From the NCBI RefSeq assembly GCF_019132875.1, contig NZ_JAHSPF010000007.1:1-64000 (forward strand): a stretch of DNA of 64,000 nt, given 5' to 3'. The DNA comes from Erwinia phyllosphaerae. Its GTDB lineage: Bacteria; Pseudomonadota; Gammaproteobacteria; Enterobacterales; Enterobacteriaceae. The notes under the pieces were generated by a model. That model did no database searches and was not told the origin of the DNA. It saw only the letters and a program-made list of their open reading frames with translations. The first letter of the stretch is position 1. Each line of letters opens with the position of its first letter. The position numbers were made by a program, and so were the translations under genes. This document shows, piece by piece, positions 28,433-37,239 of the stretch.

Positions 28433-29149
28433 TCAGGCCGTTAGCCAGGTGTTCACCATGCTTTCATCCAGCTGCGCAACTTTGCCATGCGCCACGTTGC
28501 GCCCGCGGTGCAGCAGCAGGAAATAGTCGGCCACTTTACGGATAAACGAAATTCGCTGCTCCAGCAGCAGGATAGTCAGCCCGAAATCGTGATTCAGCCG
28601 GTGGATCAGATTGCCCATCTCCTCCTCCAGCCAGGGCGACATCCCTTCCGTTGGCTCATCCAGGATCAGCAGCTTCGGCTGCAGCACCAGCGCTCTGGCC
28701 AACGCCAGCTGCTGCTGCTGGTCCAGCGCCAGCTCGCCGCTGCGGCGGTGACGCAGCGAATACAACGCCGGAAACAGATCGTAAACCATCGGCGGAATAG
28801 CCGGATGGCCCTGCTGCCCCACGCCCGCCAGCAGCGCTATCTGCAAATTCTCCTCAACGCTAAGCTGAGAAAAAAGATGACGGCCCTGCGGCACATAGCC
28901 AATGCCCAGCGCGGCGCGTTTTTCGACCGGCTGCGCCAGCAAATTCTGCGGCGGCCTGTTCCCTTCCTGCCAGGTAATGGAGCCGCTATTGATTGGCAGA
29001 TGGCCCATAATACAGTTCACCAGCGTGGTCTTACCCATGCCTGGCCGACCCAGTACGCCGGTGCAGGTGCCCGGCGGCAGCTCCAGATCGACATCCCACA
29101 AAATATGATTCTGTCCATAAAACTGGTTAATCGCATGTAAGCTCAGCAT
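28433..29149 (-). CDS. Orphan UrtE/LivF-like ABC ATPase with altered signature motif
   Basis: 238 aa, closest by eye to UrtE, the urea-transporter ATPase, within the branched-chain amino acid (HAAT) group. Walker A GRPGMGKTT (34-42), Q-loop YVPQGR (about 85-90) and Walker B LLILDEP (160-166) are intact. The ABC signature, normally LSGGQ, reads LALDQ (140-144), which would be expected to weaken ATP hydrolysis at the dimer interface. No permease or binding-protein genes lie nearby and no counterpart sits between bioD and uvrB in E. coli. Start at 29149 follows AAGGAG. It could be a relic of a transporter or a repurposed ATPase. Confidence 0.75.
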   Translation of the reverse strand: MLSLHAINQFYGQNHILWDVDLELPPGTCTGVLGRPGMGKTTLVNCIMGHLPINSGSITWQEGNRPPQNLLAQPVEKRAALGIGYVPQGRHLFSQLSVEENLQIALLAGVGQQGHPAIPPMVYDLFPALYSLRHRRSGELALDQQQQLALARALVLQPKLLILDEPTEGMSPWLEEEMGNLIHRLNHDFGLTILLLEQRISFIRKVADYFLLLHRGRNVAHGKVAQLDESMVNTWLTA

Positions 29150-29600
29150 CTGACACTCTCCTTCGGACGGTTTTCGATCGCGCCTCCGTTTGGCAATGGA
29201 TGGCGAACAGTCACGTTTTGGCAACGTCCGCAGTTTGCGCTTCACACGCTGACGTAGTGAAAGCGTGAGGCGGTCACAGAGTGTTGCAATTAGCAGGCCA
29301 TAATTTAATAGAATCGGATATTTCGTAGAGAAGCGCAGTTTACCGCCGCAATTGGTCAGAAAAAGTTAACAATTGCCCCGGGGAACAGGTTGCTGCACTT
29401 TGTCAGTGCCGGTTGCTTAGCGATAATGGTGCAGACGCCTGTATAAAAGGCAATACCGGGCGCTACAAAGCAAAAAGAAAAAGCGTAAATAAGGCTGGTT
29501 TCGTTCAGGAAACTATGCGTGCCAGCCCGGCTAACGGGGGACAATGAATAAAAATAATAAAGAAAAAAATTATTTTGCGTACGCGCGCGCATGAACAGGG
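29150..29600. other. Non-coding stretch upstream of the UrtE-like gene
   Basis: About 450 bases with no convincing gene. It presumably contains the promoter of the ATPase gene. Open frames here lack a ribosome site and recognisable sequence. Confidence 0.5.
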
Positions 29601-29603
29601 AAT

Positions 29604-29673
29604 TTATACACAGCAGACGGGCAGGGCGCTGAATTCACTTATCCACCATTCCTGTGGATAACCATGTGTATGA
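29604..29673. promoter_or_regulatory. DnaA-box cluster, probable DARS1 (DnaA-reactivating sequence)
   Basis: Within 70 bases are TTATACACA (29604-29612, full match to TTWTNCACA), TTATCCACC (29639-29647, one mismatch), TGTGGATAA (29653-29661, perfect box on the other strand) and TGTGTATGA (29665-29673, one mismatch, other strand). In E. coli the DARS1 element, which promotes exchange of ADP for ATP on DnaA, lies in the bioD-uvrB interval and its core is three DnaA boxes. Position and content agree. Confidence 0.75.
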
Positions 29674-29840
29674 CTGACTGAAAACCTTTGTAAAGCGAGA
29701 GCGGACGCGGCCTGGGCTTGAGTTGTTGCTAAACTCAGCGCCATTAACAGCGTAATATTTTTCAATAAGTTAATGAAAATCAAGCGGCAGAAAGGGCCAG
29801 GCAGTTTCGCCGTCGTCATTTCAACCGCGCGTATTGACAA
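29604..29840 (-). CDS. Doubtful small exported protein
   Basis: A 78-codon frame whose middle reads as a signal peptide (LLMALSLATTQAQAASA) with an Ala-x-Ala cleavage site. No good ribosome site was found, it resembles nothing I know, and its 3' half is the DnaA-box cluster. More likely chance than a gene. Confidence 0.15.
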   Translation of the reverse strand: MSIRAVEMTTAKLPGPFCRLIFINLLKNITLLMALSLATTQAQAASALALQRFSVSHTHGYPQEWWISEFSALPVCCV

Positions 29841-29952
29841 ATGTTAAACTTTCATCCTGGCTGGGGATAACCTTGCCGCTTTCCTGCCGCTTAAGCATTT
29901 GCCGCTGCTCTGCATCCGCAAGATTTTACTTAACGTAGCCAGCATGCAGAAT

Positions 29953-29972
29953 AACTGTGCTTATATCCAGTA
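29953..29972 (+). promoter_or_regulatory. LexA (SOS) box of uvrB
   Basis: CTGTGCTTATATCCAG, i.e. CTGT-N8-CCAG, the same imperfect form as the E. coli uvrB box (CTGT-N8-CCAG). Lies 78 bases before the uvrB start. Confidence 0.85.
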
Positions 29973-30049
29973 TTTTTCGCTGGCAAAATCGCCATAGCGG
30001 AGTAAAATTACAACCTTGTCCGCGCTTTTCACTACCAGGTAGCCATTCA

Positions 30050-32071
30050 ATGAGCAAAGTTTTTAAACTTAATTCCGCCTTTAAACCTTCCGGCGATCAG
30101 CCTGAAGCCATTCGCCGCCTTGAAGAAGGGCTGCAGGATGGACTGGCGCACCAGACGCTGCTCGGCGTAACGGGGTCGGGCAAAACCTTTACCGTGGCGA
30201 ACGTGATAGCCGATCTGAACCGTCCGACGATGGTGCTGGCACCCAACAAGACCTTAGCAGCGCAACTTTACGGAGAGATGAAGGAATTCTTTCCTGAAAA
30301 CGCCGTCGAGTACTTCGTCTCCTACTACGACTATTATCAGCCGGAAGCCTACGTGCCCAGCTCGGACACCTTTATCGAGAAGGACGCCTCGGTTAACGAA
30401 CATATCGAGCAGATGCGTCTTTCCGCGACCAAAGCGCTGCTGGAGCGCCGCGACGTCATCGTGGTGGCGTCGGTGTCGGCCATTTATGGTCTGGGCGATC
30501 CCGACTCGTACCTGAAAATGATGCTGCATCTGACGCGCGGTATGGTTATCGACCAGCGCGCCATTCTGCGCCGACTGGCCGAGCTACAGTACAGCCGTAA
30601 CGATCAGGCGTTTCAGCGCGGCACCTTCCGCGTGCGTGGCGAAGTTATCGATATCTTTCCGGCGGAGTCGGACGACTACGCGCTGCGCGTTGAGCTGTTT
30701 GACGAAGAGGTCGAGCGCCTCTCTATTTTCGATCCGCTGACCGGCCAGATTAGCTCGGTCATTCCGCGCTACACCATCTATCCTAAAACGCACTACGTGA
30801 CGCCGCGTGAGCGCATCCTGCAGGCGATGGAAGATATTAAGGTAGAGCTGGCCGATCGCCGTAAAACGCTGCTGGCCAACAATAAGCTGCTGGAAGAGCA
30901 GCGCATCTCCCAGCGCACGCAGTTTGACCTGGAGATGATGAACGAGCTGGGCTACTGCTCGGGCATCGAAAACTATTCACGCTACCTGTCGGGGCGCGGG
31001 CCGGGCGAAGCGCCGCCCACGCTGTTCGACTATCTGCCAGCCGACGGCCTGCTGGTGATTGATGAATCCCACGTTACCATCCCGCAGATTGGCGGCATGT
31101 ATCGCGGCGACCGCGCGCGTAAAGAGACGCTGGTGGAATATGGCTTCCGCCTGCCGTCGGCGCTGGATAACCGTCCGATGAAGTTTGAAGAGTTCGAGGC
31201 GCTGGCCCCGCAGACTATCTATGTTTCGGCGACGCCGGGCAACTACGAGCTGGAGAAGTCGGGTGGCGAAGTGGTGGATCAGGTGGTCAGGCCAACCGGG
31301 CTGCTGGACCCGCTTATCGAAGTGCGGCCGGTCGCCACGCAGGTAGACGATCTGCTGTCGGAAATTCGCAAGCGGGTGGCGATTGACGAGCGCGTGCTGG
31401 TCACGGTACTGACCAAGCGCATGGCCGAAGACTTAACCGAATACCTGACCGAGCACGGCGAGCGGGTACGCTATCTGCACTCGGATATCGACACGGTCGA
31501 ACGCGTCGAAATCATTCGCGATTTGCGTCTGGGCAAGTTTGACGTGCTGGTCGGCATCAACCTGCTGCGAGAAGGGCTGGATATGCCAGAGGTGTCGCTG
31601 GTCGCTATTCTGGATGCCGATAAAGAAGGCTTCCTGCGTTCCGAGCGCTCGCTGATCCAGACCATTGGCCGCGCCGCGCGTAACGTTAACGGCAAGGCGA
31701 TCCTGTATGGCGATAAGATCACCCCGTCAATGGAAAGGGCGATTGGCGAAACCGAGCGCCGCCGCGAGAAGCAGGAGATCTACAACCAGGAAAAAGGCAT
31801 TGTGCCACAGGCGCTGAACAAGAAAATCGCCGATATTCTGGAGCTGGGCCAGGGCCTCAGCAAGAACAAAAGCAGAGGGCGCAAGCCAGCCGGTCCGATT
31901 GTGGAAGAGGATGCGGCGGTGGTCGACCTGTCGCCAAAAGGCCTGCAAAAACGCATCCGCGAGCTGGAGGCGAAAATGCAGGAGCACGCGCAGAACCTGG
32001 AGTTCGAAGAGGCGGCCAACGTGCGCGACCAGCTGCACGAGATACGCGAGCTGTTTATCGCCGCTTCTTAA
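30050..32071 (+). CDS. uvrB: Excinuclease ABC subunit UvrB
   Basis: Damage-verifying helicase-like subunit of nucleotide excision repair; 673 aa, exactly the E. coli length. Walker [11 protein letters not shown] (about 39-48), the beta-hairpin [12 protein letters not shown] (about 92-103), DEAD-like DESH, helicase motif [11 protein letters not shown], and the C-terminal UVR coiled coil [17 protein letters not shown] that binds UvrC. Start [20 protein letters not shown] at 30050 by homology. Confidence 0.98.
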   Translation: MSKVFKLNSAFKPSGDQPEAIRRLEEGLQDGLAHQTLLGVTGSGKTFTVANVIADLNRPTMVLAPNKTLAAQLYGEMKEFFPENAVEYFVSYYDYYQPEAYVPSSDTFIEKDASVNEHIEQMRLSATKALLERRDVIVVASVSAIYGLGDPDSYLKMMLHLTRGMVIDQRAILRRLAELQYSRNDQAFQRGTFRVRGEVIDIFPAESDDYALRVELFDEEVERLSIFDPLTGQISSVIPRYTIYPKTHYVTPRERILQAMEDIKVELADRRKTLLANNKLLEEQRISQRTQFDLEMMNELGYCSGIENYSRYLSGRGPGEAPPTLFDYLPADGLLVIDESHVTIPQIGGMYRGDRARKETLVEYGFRLPSALDNRPMKFEEFEALAPQTIYVSATPGNYELEKSGGEVVDQVVRPTGLLDPLIEVRPVATQVDDLLSEIRKRVAIDERVLVTVLTKRMAEDLTEYLTEHGERVRYLHSDIDTVERVEIIRDLRLGKFDVLVGINLLREGLDMPEVSLVAILDADKEGFLRSERSLIQTIGRAARNVNGKAILYGDKITPSMERAIGETERRREKQEIYNQEKGIVPQALNKKIADILELGQGLSKNKSRGRKPAGPIVEEDAAVVDLSPKGLQKRIRELEAKMQEHAQNLEFEEAANVRDQLHEIRELFIAAS

Positions 32072-32095
32072 GAGTGGCTGCTGGCCAGCGGCGCG

Positions 32096-33004
32096 TTAAC
32101 CCAGCCGCTGAATGGCGTGCTCCAGCGCGCTGTGCAGCAGCTGGCGGTCGTGGCGATATTTGATATCCACCGCCTCCAGCGGCTCCTGCACAATCAGCCG
32201 GTCGCTAACGCCCGACGTATCGACCTGTGGGCCAACCACCACGGCATCAATCACCTTTCGGCCAATATACTTTTCCATGATCGCCAGCTTGTCCGCCAGG
32301 GTAAGCTGTGCCGCCGCCGGGCTTAGCTCTTTGCCCAGGTTACCGATAAACACCATCGGTGCCGGCGTGCGGCGCAGCGCCTGCGCCATATCGGGCAGCA
32401 GCAGCACCGGCATCAGGCTGGTATAAAAACTGCCGGGCCCGATTAAAATCAGATCGGCTTCGTGAATGGCCTCAATTGCTTCTCTGGTGGCGCTGACCGT
32501 GTCGGAAAGCATCAGCTCGCGCGGCGACTGTTGCAGCTTGTCGATGGCCGTTTCGCCGTAGACTTCGTTACCGTCGGCATCCAGCGCCATCAGATCCACC
32601 GGCTGCTCGGACATCGGGATCAAAAACGCATCCACCTTGAGCAGATTGCGGATCAGGTTGATCGCTTCGATCGGCCGGACGCTCAGGTGATCCAGCGCCT
32701 TTAGCATCAGGTTGCCCAGGTTGTGTCCGGCCAGCTCGCCCTGACCGCCAAAACGGTATTCAAACATGGCCGAAGCGATGCTGGGCTCGGTTATCAGCTG
32801 GTTCAGACAGTTGCGCATATCGCCCCAGGCAATGCCGCCTTCCGCACGGCGTATCCGGCCGGTTGAGCCGCCGTTGTCGGTGGTGGTGACAATGCCGGTC
32901 AGGCGGGAGCCAAGCGAGGAGAGCGCTGATAAAACGCGGCCCAGTCCGTGACCGCCGCCAAGAGCAACAACGCGATCAAGGTCGGCCAGAGTGCGGTTAC
33001 GCAT
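32096..33004 (-). CDS. ybhK: YvcK/CofD-family protein YbhK
   Basis: 302 aa, same as E. coli YbhK. Rossmann-like start [17 protein letters not shown] (about 12-28), [18 protein letters not shown] and the GPGSFYTSL motif place it in the YvcK group, whose Bacillus member is needed for growth on gluconeogenic carbon and for cell shape and binds UDP-sugars. Molecular activity unknown. Convergent with uvrB and divergent from moaA. Confidence 0.93.
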   Translation of the reverse strand: MRNRTLADLDRVVALGGGHGLGRVLSALSSLGSRLTGIVTTTDNGGSTGRIRRAEGGIAWGDMRNCLNQLITEPSIASAMFEYRFGGQGELAGHNLGNLMLKALDHLSVRPIEAINLIRNLLKVDAFLIPMSEQPVDLMALDADGNEVYGETAIDKLQQSPRELMLSDTVSATREAIEAIHEADLILIGPGSFYTSLMPVLLLPDMAQALRRTPAPMVFIGNLGKELSPAAAQLTLADKLAIMEKYIGRKVIDAVVVGPQVDTSGVSDRLIVQEPLEAVDIKYRHDRQLLHSALEHAIQRLG

Positions 33005-33095
33005 AAAATTCCTTCAATATGTAAGCCTGGCGGCAAGGCTGCCCGGCAATTTTGTCTTATTTTACGCCAGCGTAGCGCGTTATGCGGCAAAAAAA

Positions 33096-33119
33096 CGTTA
33101 TATATCAAAATACATAGCG
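33096..33119 (+). promoter_or_regulatory. ModE operator upstream of moaA
   Basis: CGTTATATAT ... TACATAGCG spans 24 bases like the modA box, with a perfect left arm and a degenerate right arm. In E. coli ModE activates moaABCDE from this position. Confidence 0.7.
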
Positions 33120-33184
33120 AAATTCCCTGCTGGCAACCGCGCTTCGTTAGCAGTAGAATTTTACGACCAAGATTTACCATACTG

Positions 33185-33300
33185 GTAAGTCACACTTAGC
33201 CCTGGTGCCTAAGTCTTCGGATACGGTGCCCCGGCCGCAACCTCGAGTTGCCAGGGTGCAGAAAGAAATGCCTGCATCTCCCGAAATCTGGAAAGGTGTT
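33185..33300 (+). ncRNA. Probable molybdenum-cofactor (Moco) riboswitch
   Basis: Structured leader directly before moaA. CCCTGG (33200-33205) pairs with CCAGGG (33251-33256) around a GGTGCC..GGTGCC-containing core, and the conserved-looking ACACTTAGCC and TCCCGAAATCTGGAAAGG segments flank it, the last leading into the start codon. E. coli moaA carries the Moco RNA motif at this position, which represses moa translation when cofactor is present. I could not fold it against the Rfam model. Confidence 0.62.
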
Positions 33301-33303
33301 CTG

Positions 33304-34290
33304 GTGTCACAATTTACTGATAGCTTCGACCGCAGCTTTTATTATCTGCGCCTGTCGATCACCGACGTATGTAATTTCCGCTGTAACTATTGTTTGCCCG
33401 ACGGCTATCGGCCGCAGGGCGGCAACAACAAAAGCTTCCTGTCGCTGGATGAAATCCGGCGCGTTACCCGTGCCTTTGCGGCGGCGGGAACGGAGAAGGT
33501 GCGCCTGACGGGCGGTGAGCCTTCGCTGCGACGCGACTTTACCGACATTATTGCCGCCGTGCGTGAAAACAGCGCGATTCGCCAGCTGGCCATGACCACC
33601 AACGGTTATCGTCTGGCGCGTGACGTGGCGCAATGGCGTGCTGCGGGCCTGACGGCGCTGAACGTCAGCATCGACAGCTTGGATGCGCGCCAGTTTCATG
33701 CTATCACCGGCCAGGATAAATTCCACCAGGTGATGGCGGGCATCGACGCGGCCTTTGAAGCGGGCTTCAGCAAGGTAAAAGTGAATACCGTGCTGATGCG
33801 CGACGTCAACCACCACAGCCTGCAAACTTTCCTCGACTGGATCCGCAATCGGCCAATCCAGCTACGCTTTATTGAGCTGATGGAAACCGGCGACGGCGGT
33901 GAGCTGTTCCGCAAGCACCATATCTCCGGCGAGGTTATTCGCGACCAGCTGCTGCAACAGGGCTGGGTGCGTCAGCTACGCGGCCGCAGCGACGGCCCGG
34001 CGCAGGTCTTCTGCCATCCGGACTACGCGGGTGAAATCGGCCTGATTATGCCATATGAGAAAAATTTCTGCGCCAGCTGTAATCGCCTGCGCGTGTCGGC
34101 CGTCGGCAAACTGCATCTCTGCCTGTTTGGCGATGGCGGCGTGTCGCTGCGCGATCTGCTGCAAAGCGACGACCAGCAGGATGAGCTGCAGGAACGTATT
34201 GCCGCCAGCCTGAAAACCAAAAAGCAGACGCATTTTCTGCATCAGGGCAATACCGGCATTACACAGAATCTCTCTTTTATCGGCGGCTAA
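33304..34290 (+). CDS. moaA: GTP 3',8-cyclase MoaA
   Basis: Radical SAM enzyme starting molybdopterin synthesis from GTP; 328 aa. N-terminal cluster CNFRCNYC (about 23-30), [10 protein letters not shown], and a second cluster in [18 protein letters not shown]. No ATG fits; the GTG at 33304 (VSQFTDSF) aligns with the E. coli start (MASQLTDAF) and follows GGAAAGG of the riboswitch tail. Heads moaABCDE. Confidence 0.94.
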   Translation: MSQFTDSFDRSFYYLRLSITDVCNFRCNYCLPDGYRPQGGNNKSFLSLDEIRRVTRAFAAAGTEKVRLTGGEPSLRRDFTDIIAAVRENSAIRQLAMTTNGYRLARDVAQWRAAGLTALNVSIDSLDARQFHAITGQDKFHQVMAGIDAAFEAGFSKVKVNTVLMRDVNHHSLQTFLDWIRNRPIQLRFIELMETGDGGELFRKHHISGEVIRDQLLQQGWVRQLRGRSDGPAQVFCHPDYAGEIGLIMPYEKNFCASCNRLRVSAVGKLHLCLFGDGGVSLRDLLQSDDQQDELQERIAASLKTKKQTHFLHQGNTGITQNLSFIGG

Positions 34291-34305
34291 CGCATGGAGT
34301 CAACA

Positions 34306-34821
34306 ATGGGAAAATCTACGGCGGAATTTGTGGCGCTGAACGTGGCGGTGCTGACCGTTTCCGACAGCCGGGACGCAGCAGAGGACAGTTCAGGCGACTA
34401 TCTGCGCGAGGCGCTGAGCGAAGCGGGACATCAGGTGCTGGATCACGCGCTGGTTAAAGATAACCGCTATCGTATTCGCGCTATCGTTTCCAGCTGGATC
34501 GCCAGCGCGGACGTGCAGGTTGTTATCGTTAACGGCGGCACCGGTTTTAACAGTAATAACAGCACGCCAGAGGCGCTGCTGCCGCTGTTTGACCGGGAAA
34601 TCGACGGGTTTGGCGAGCTGTTTCGCATGGTCTCTTACGAGGATATCGGCGGCTCTACTATTCAGTCGCGCGCCGTTGCCGGTATGGCCAACCAGACGGT
34701 GATTTTCGCCGTACCCGGCTCAACCCGCGCCTGTGAAAGCGCGTGGGAAAGAATTATCCGTGAACAGCTGGATGCCCGTACCCGTCCCTGTAATTTTGTT
34801 TCGCACCTGAAGAAGCCTTAA
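34306..34821 (+). CDS. moaB: Molybdenum cofactor biosynthesis protein MoaB
   Basis: MogA/MoaB fold thought to bind molybdopterin; 171 aa. The family loop usually GGTGxxxxDxxPEA reads GGTGFNSNNSTPEA here, so the Asp is Asn. The later LPLFDREIDGFGELFRM and PGSTRAC motifs are normal. In E. coli MogA, not MoaB, does the adenylylation, so the change may be tolerated. The ATG at 34306 has GGAG seven bases upstream; an earlier ATG (34294) is less likely. Confidence 0.92.
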   Translation: MGKSTAEFVALNVAVLTVSDSRDAAEDSSGDYLREALSEAGHQVLDHALVKDNRYRIRAIVSSWIASADVQVVIVNGGTGFNSNNSTPEALLPLFDREIDGFGELFRMVSYEDIGGSTIQSRAVAGMANQTVIFAVPGSTRACESAWERIIREQLDARTRPCNFVSHLKKP

Positions 34822-34824
34822 GCC

Positions 34825-35310
34825 ATGTCGCAACTAACCCATATCAACGCCTCCGGTGAGGCACACATGGTGGACGTTTCCGCCAAAAACGACACCGTAC
34901 GTGAAGCGCGTGCAGAAGCCTTTGTGGTGATGCATCCCGATACGCTGCAAATGGTCCTCGACGGCAGTCACCATAAAGGCGATGTCTTTGCCACGGCGCG
35001 CATCGCCGGTATTCAGGCAGCCAAGCGCACCTGGGAGCTGATCCCGCTTTGTCATCCGCTGCTGTTAAGCAAAGTAGAGGTTACTTTGTCTGCCGATACG
35101 GCTAACAGCCGGGTGCGGATTGAATCGCTTTGCCGCCTGACCGGCAAAACCGGCGTCGAAATGGAGGCGCTGACGGCGGCTTCGGTGGCCGCGCTGACCA
35201 TTTACGATATGTGCAAAGCGGTGCAGAAAGATATCAGCATTGAACAGTGTCGCCTGCTGAGTAAAAGCGGCGGCAAGTCCGGCGATTTCAAGGCGGTCAG
35301 CCATGATTAA
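34825..35310 (+). CDS. moaC: Cyclic pyranopterin monophosphate synthase MoaC
   Basis: Acts after MoaA to form cPMP; 161 aa, the normal length. Family motifs [14 protein letters not shown] (about 12-25), [24 protein letters not shown] and DMCKA are intact. Three bases after moaB, and it overlaps moaD by eight bases. Confidence 0.96.
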   Translation: MSQLTHINASGEAHMVDVSAKNDTVREARAEAFVVMHPDTLQMVLDGSHHKGDVFATARIAGIQAAKRTWELIPLCHPLLLSKVEVTLSADTANSRVRIESLCRLTGKTGVEMEALTAASVAALTIYDMCKAVQKDISIEQCRLLSKSGGKSGDFKAVSHD

Positions 35311-35548
35311 CGTGCTGTTTTTTGCCCAGGTGCGCGAGCTAATCGGTACCGACAGCCTTAGCGTCAACGAAGAGTACGCCACCGTGGAGGCGCTGCGGGC
35401 GGCGCTGGCCGGACGTGGCGATCGCTGGTCGCTGGCGCTCTCCTCCGACAAGCTGCTGGCGGCGGTTAACCAGACGCTGGTATCACCGCAGCATCCATTA
35501 TGTGCCGGTGATGAGGTTGCTTTCTTCCCGCCGGTTACCGGAGGTTAA
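35303..35548 (+). CDS. moaD: Molybdopterin synthase sulfur carrier subunit MoaD
   Basis: Ubiquitin-like sulfur carrier, 81 aa, ending in the required Gly-Gly (FFPPVTGG) that is thiocarboxylated by MoeB. Start overlaps moaC; moaE follows after one base. Confidence 0.96.
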   Translation: MINVLFFAQVRELIGTDSLSVNEEYATVEALRAALAGRGDRWSLALSSDKLLAAVNQTLVSPQHPLCAGDEVAFFPPVTGG

Positions 35549-35549
35549 A

Positions 35550-36002
35550 ATGGCAACGCGGATCAGAGTAGGGCAGGCACCGTTTGATATGGCGGAAGAG
35601 TATCGCTGGCTGGCGGCCTGCGATGAGGATGGGGCCGTGGTTACCTTTACCGGCAAGGTGCGTAATCACAATCTGGGTGACAGCGTGGCTGCGCTGACGC
35701 TGGAGCATTATCCCGGAATGACCGAAAAGGCGCTGGAGGAGATCGTGGCGGAAGCGCGCACGCGCTGGCCGATGCAGCGCGTCACGGTGATCCACCGTAT
35801 CGGCGAACTGTTTCCCGGCGATGAAATCGTGCTGGTAGGCGTCAGCGGCGCGCATCGCGGCGCGGCTTTTGCCGCCGCCGAATTTATTATGGATTATCTG
35901 AAAACCCGCGCGCCTTTCTGGAAAAGAGAAGCCACGCCGGAAGGCGATCGCTGGGTTGAATCCCGCGACAGTGATAAACAGGCCGCCTCACGCTGGGAGT
36001 AG
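35550..36002 (+). CDS. moaE: Molybdopterin synthase catalytic subunit MoaE
   Basis: Transfers two sulfurs from MoaD to cPMP; 150 aa as in E. coli. FTGKVRNHNLGDSV, LEHYPGMTEKAL, HRIGELFPGDE and the catalytic-lysine region FWKRE are visible. Start at 35550 follows GGAGG. Last moa gene; the accessory region begins after its stop. Confidence 0.96.
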   Translation: MATRIRVGQAPFDMAEEYRWLAACDEDGAVVTFTGKVRNHNLGDSVAALTLEHYPGMTEKALEEIVAEARTRWPMQRVTVIHRIGELFPGDEIVLVGVSGAHRGAAFAAAEFIMDYLKTRAPFWKREATPEGDRWVESRDSDKQAASRWE

Positions 36003-36026
36003 CGTCACGCCGATGCCGCGCATCTG

Positions 36027-37172
36027 TCAGGCTCTGCGGCGTGCGGTATGCTCATCAAGCCGTTGACAAAATTCCGCAAAACCCAGGCCCTGGCTTAGCG
36101 ATTTGTGCACAAGCTGCTGCTGGGTTTCAGGGACCAGGCCGTCTACCGGTGGGTCGGTATCCAGATTGGTAGGGAAGGAGTAGCCGCGCGCCGCTACGGC
36201 AATCAGCGCGTTGCGTTCCGCCTCTGTCAGGTTGCCGTACTTTATGACCGGATAGATCAGCTTGAGTATCTTCTCATGGTTAACCTCCTCCATCGGCACG
36301 CCGAAAGCGGAGGAAATTTGCAGCAGGTTAGCGGTACGCAGCTGGTCGTGAGTGGTGTTGTTGCCTGCGGCATGAAACAGCGCGGGATTGAAAAACAGAC
36401 CGTCTCCTTTTTGCAGCGGCAGCTGTACAAAGTGCTTATTAAAGTAGTCGACGAACTCCGTGCGGCGGCAGGCGAGATAGCCCAGCTCATACTGGTGCGA
36501 CCAGGGCAGCAAACGAGTCGGGCCGGACGCCAGCGGCATATCGCTATGCGCCACGGCACCCTGAAGCGTCAGGTACTGCGTTAAAACCTGCACGGGAACG
36601 GGAAAGCCGGCGGCAAACTCACTCTGTTGAAAACCAAGATGATAGTCACGATGCGCCCGCTGCGCTTCGCCGCCCGGACGCACCTGGTTAACCTGCGAGA
36701 CCATACGCCACGCCGGGCCCAGCCACGCCTGACAAATCAGCCCCAGGGTGGGATTGGCATAGTATTCACTGAACGTTTCAGGACTGGCTTCCGCCAGTTT
36801 TTGCAGGGCGTTCCAGATGCGGCCATTGTTCCCGGCACGTGAAAAATGGTCGGCCTGGACCTTCGACTTTGCCTCCTCCTGCATTATCGATTCGAATATT
36901 TGCGAAGCCCGATCGACCAGCTCGCTCTGGGGATAGAGGCCGCGCACCACCAGCACGCCGGGGCCGTCCGAAAACGCGTTATGCAGCTCGTTTAGCACCG
37001 CGCGCTGGTCGGTCATGGCGGCATCGTCCAGCACTTCGCGGTCATAGATCAGCACGTTAGCGTGAATAGCCGTTGCCAGCGGATAAGCCTCTGGCTCGAG
37101 CTGCTGCTCGCAGAGCGCGATAAAATCGGTAACGGATGCCTGGTCTTCACTGGCGAAACAAAACTTTGTCAT
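36027..37172 (-). CDS. Phytanoyl-CoA dioxygenase (PhyH)-family Fe(II)/2-oxoglutarate oxygenase
   Basis: 381 aa cytoplasmic protein with a double-stranded beta-helix. The metal triad can be read as the HRD of AHRDYHLGF (about residue 175), and the later histidine of LFHAAGNN, with RTANLLQ supplying an arginine for 2-oxoglutarate. The family hydroxylates or O-demethylates small molecules. It is the last gene of the minus-strand cyclitol operon, so a cyclitol or methyl-ether substrate such as pinitol is a reasonable guess but unproven. Convergent with moaE. Confidence 0.8.
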   Translation of the reverse strand: MTKFCFASEDQASVTDFIALCEQQLEPEAYPLATAIHANVLIYDREVLDDAAMTDQRAVLNELHNAFSDGPGVLVVRGLYPQSELVDRASQIFESIMQEEAKSKVQADHFSRAGNNGRIWNALQKLAEASPETFSEYYANPTLGLICQAWLGPAWRMVSQVNQVRPGGEAQRAHRDYHLGFQQSEFAAGFPVPVQVLTQYLTLQGAVAHSDMPLASGPTRLLPWSHQYELGYLACRRTEFVDYFNKHFVQLPLQKGDGLFFNPALFHAAGNNTTHDQLRTANLLQISSAFGVPMEEVNHEKILKLIYPVIKYGNLTEAERNALIAVAARGYSFPTNLDTDPPVDGLVPETQQQLVHKSLSQGLGFAEFCQRLDEHTARRRA

Positions 37173-37239
37173 GTTGGCCTCGTTGTCTGGCTGGCGGGGC
37201 AGCGTCCTTGCTGCTTACCTGTCCTTAAACTGACAAAAG

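Noticed and set aside
29356..29592. Minus-strand open frame of 78 codons upstream of the ABC gene
   Set aside because: No ribosome site, no recognised sequence, mixed hydrophobic composition; taken as chance.
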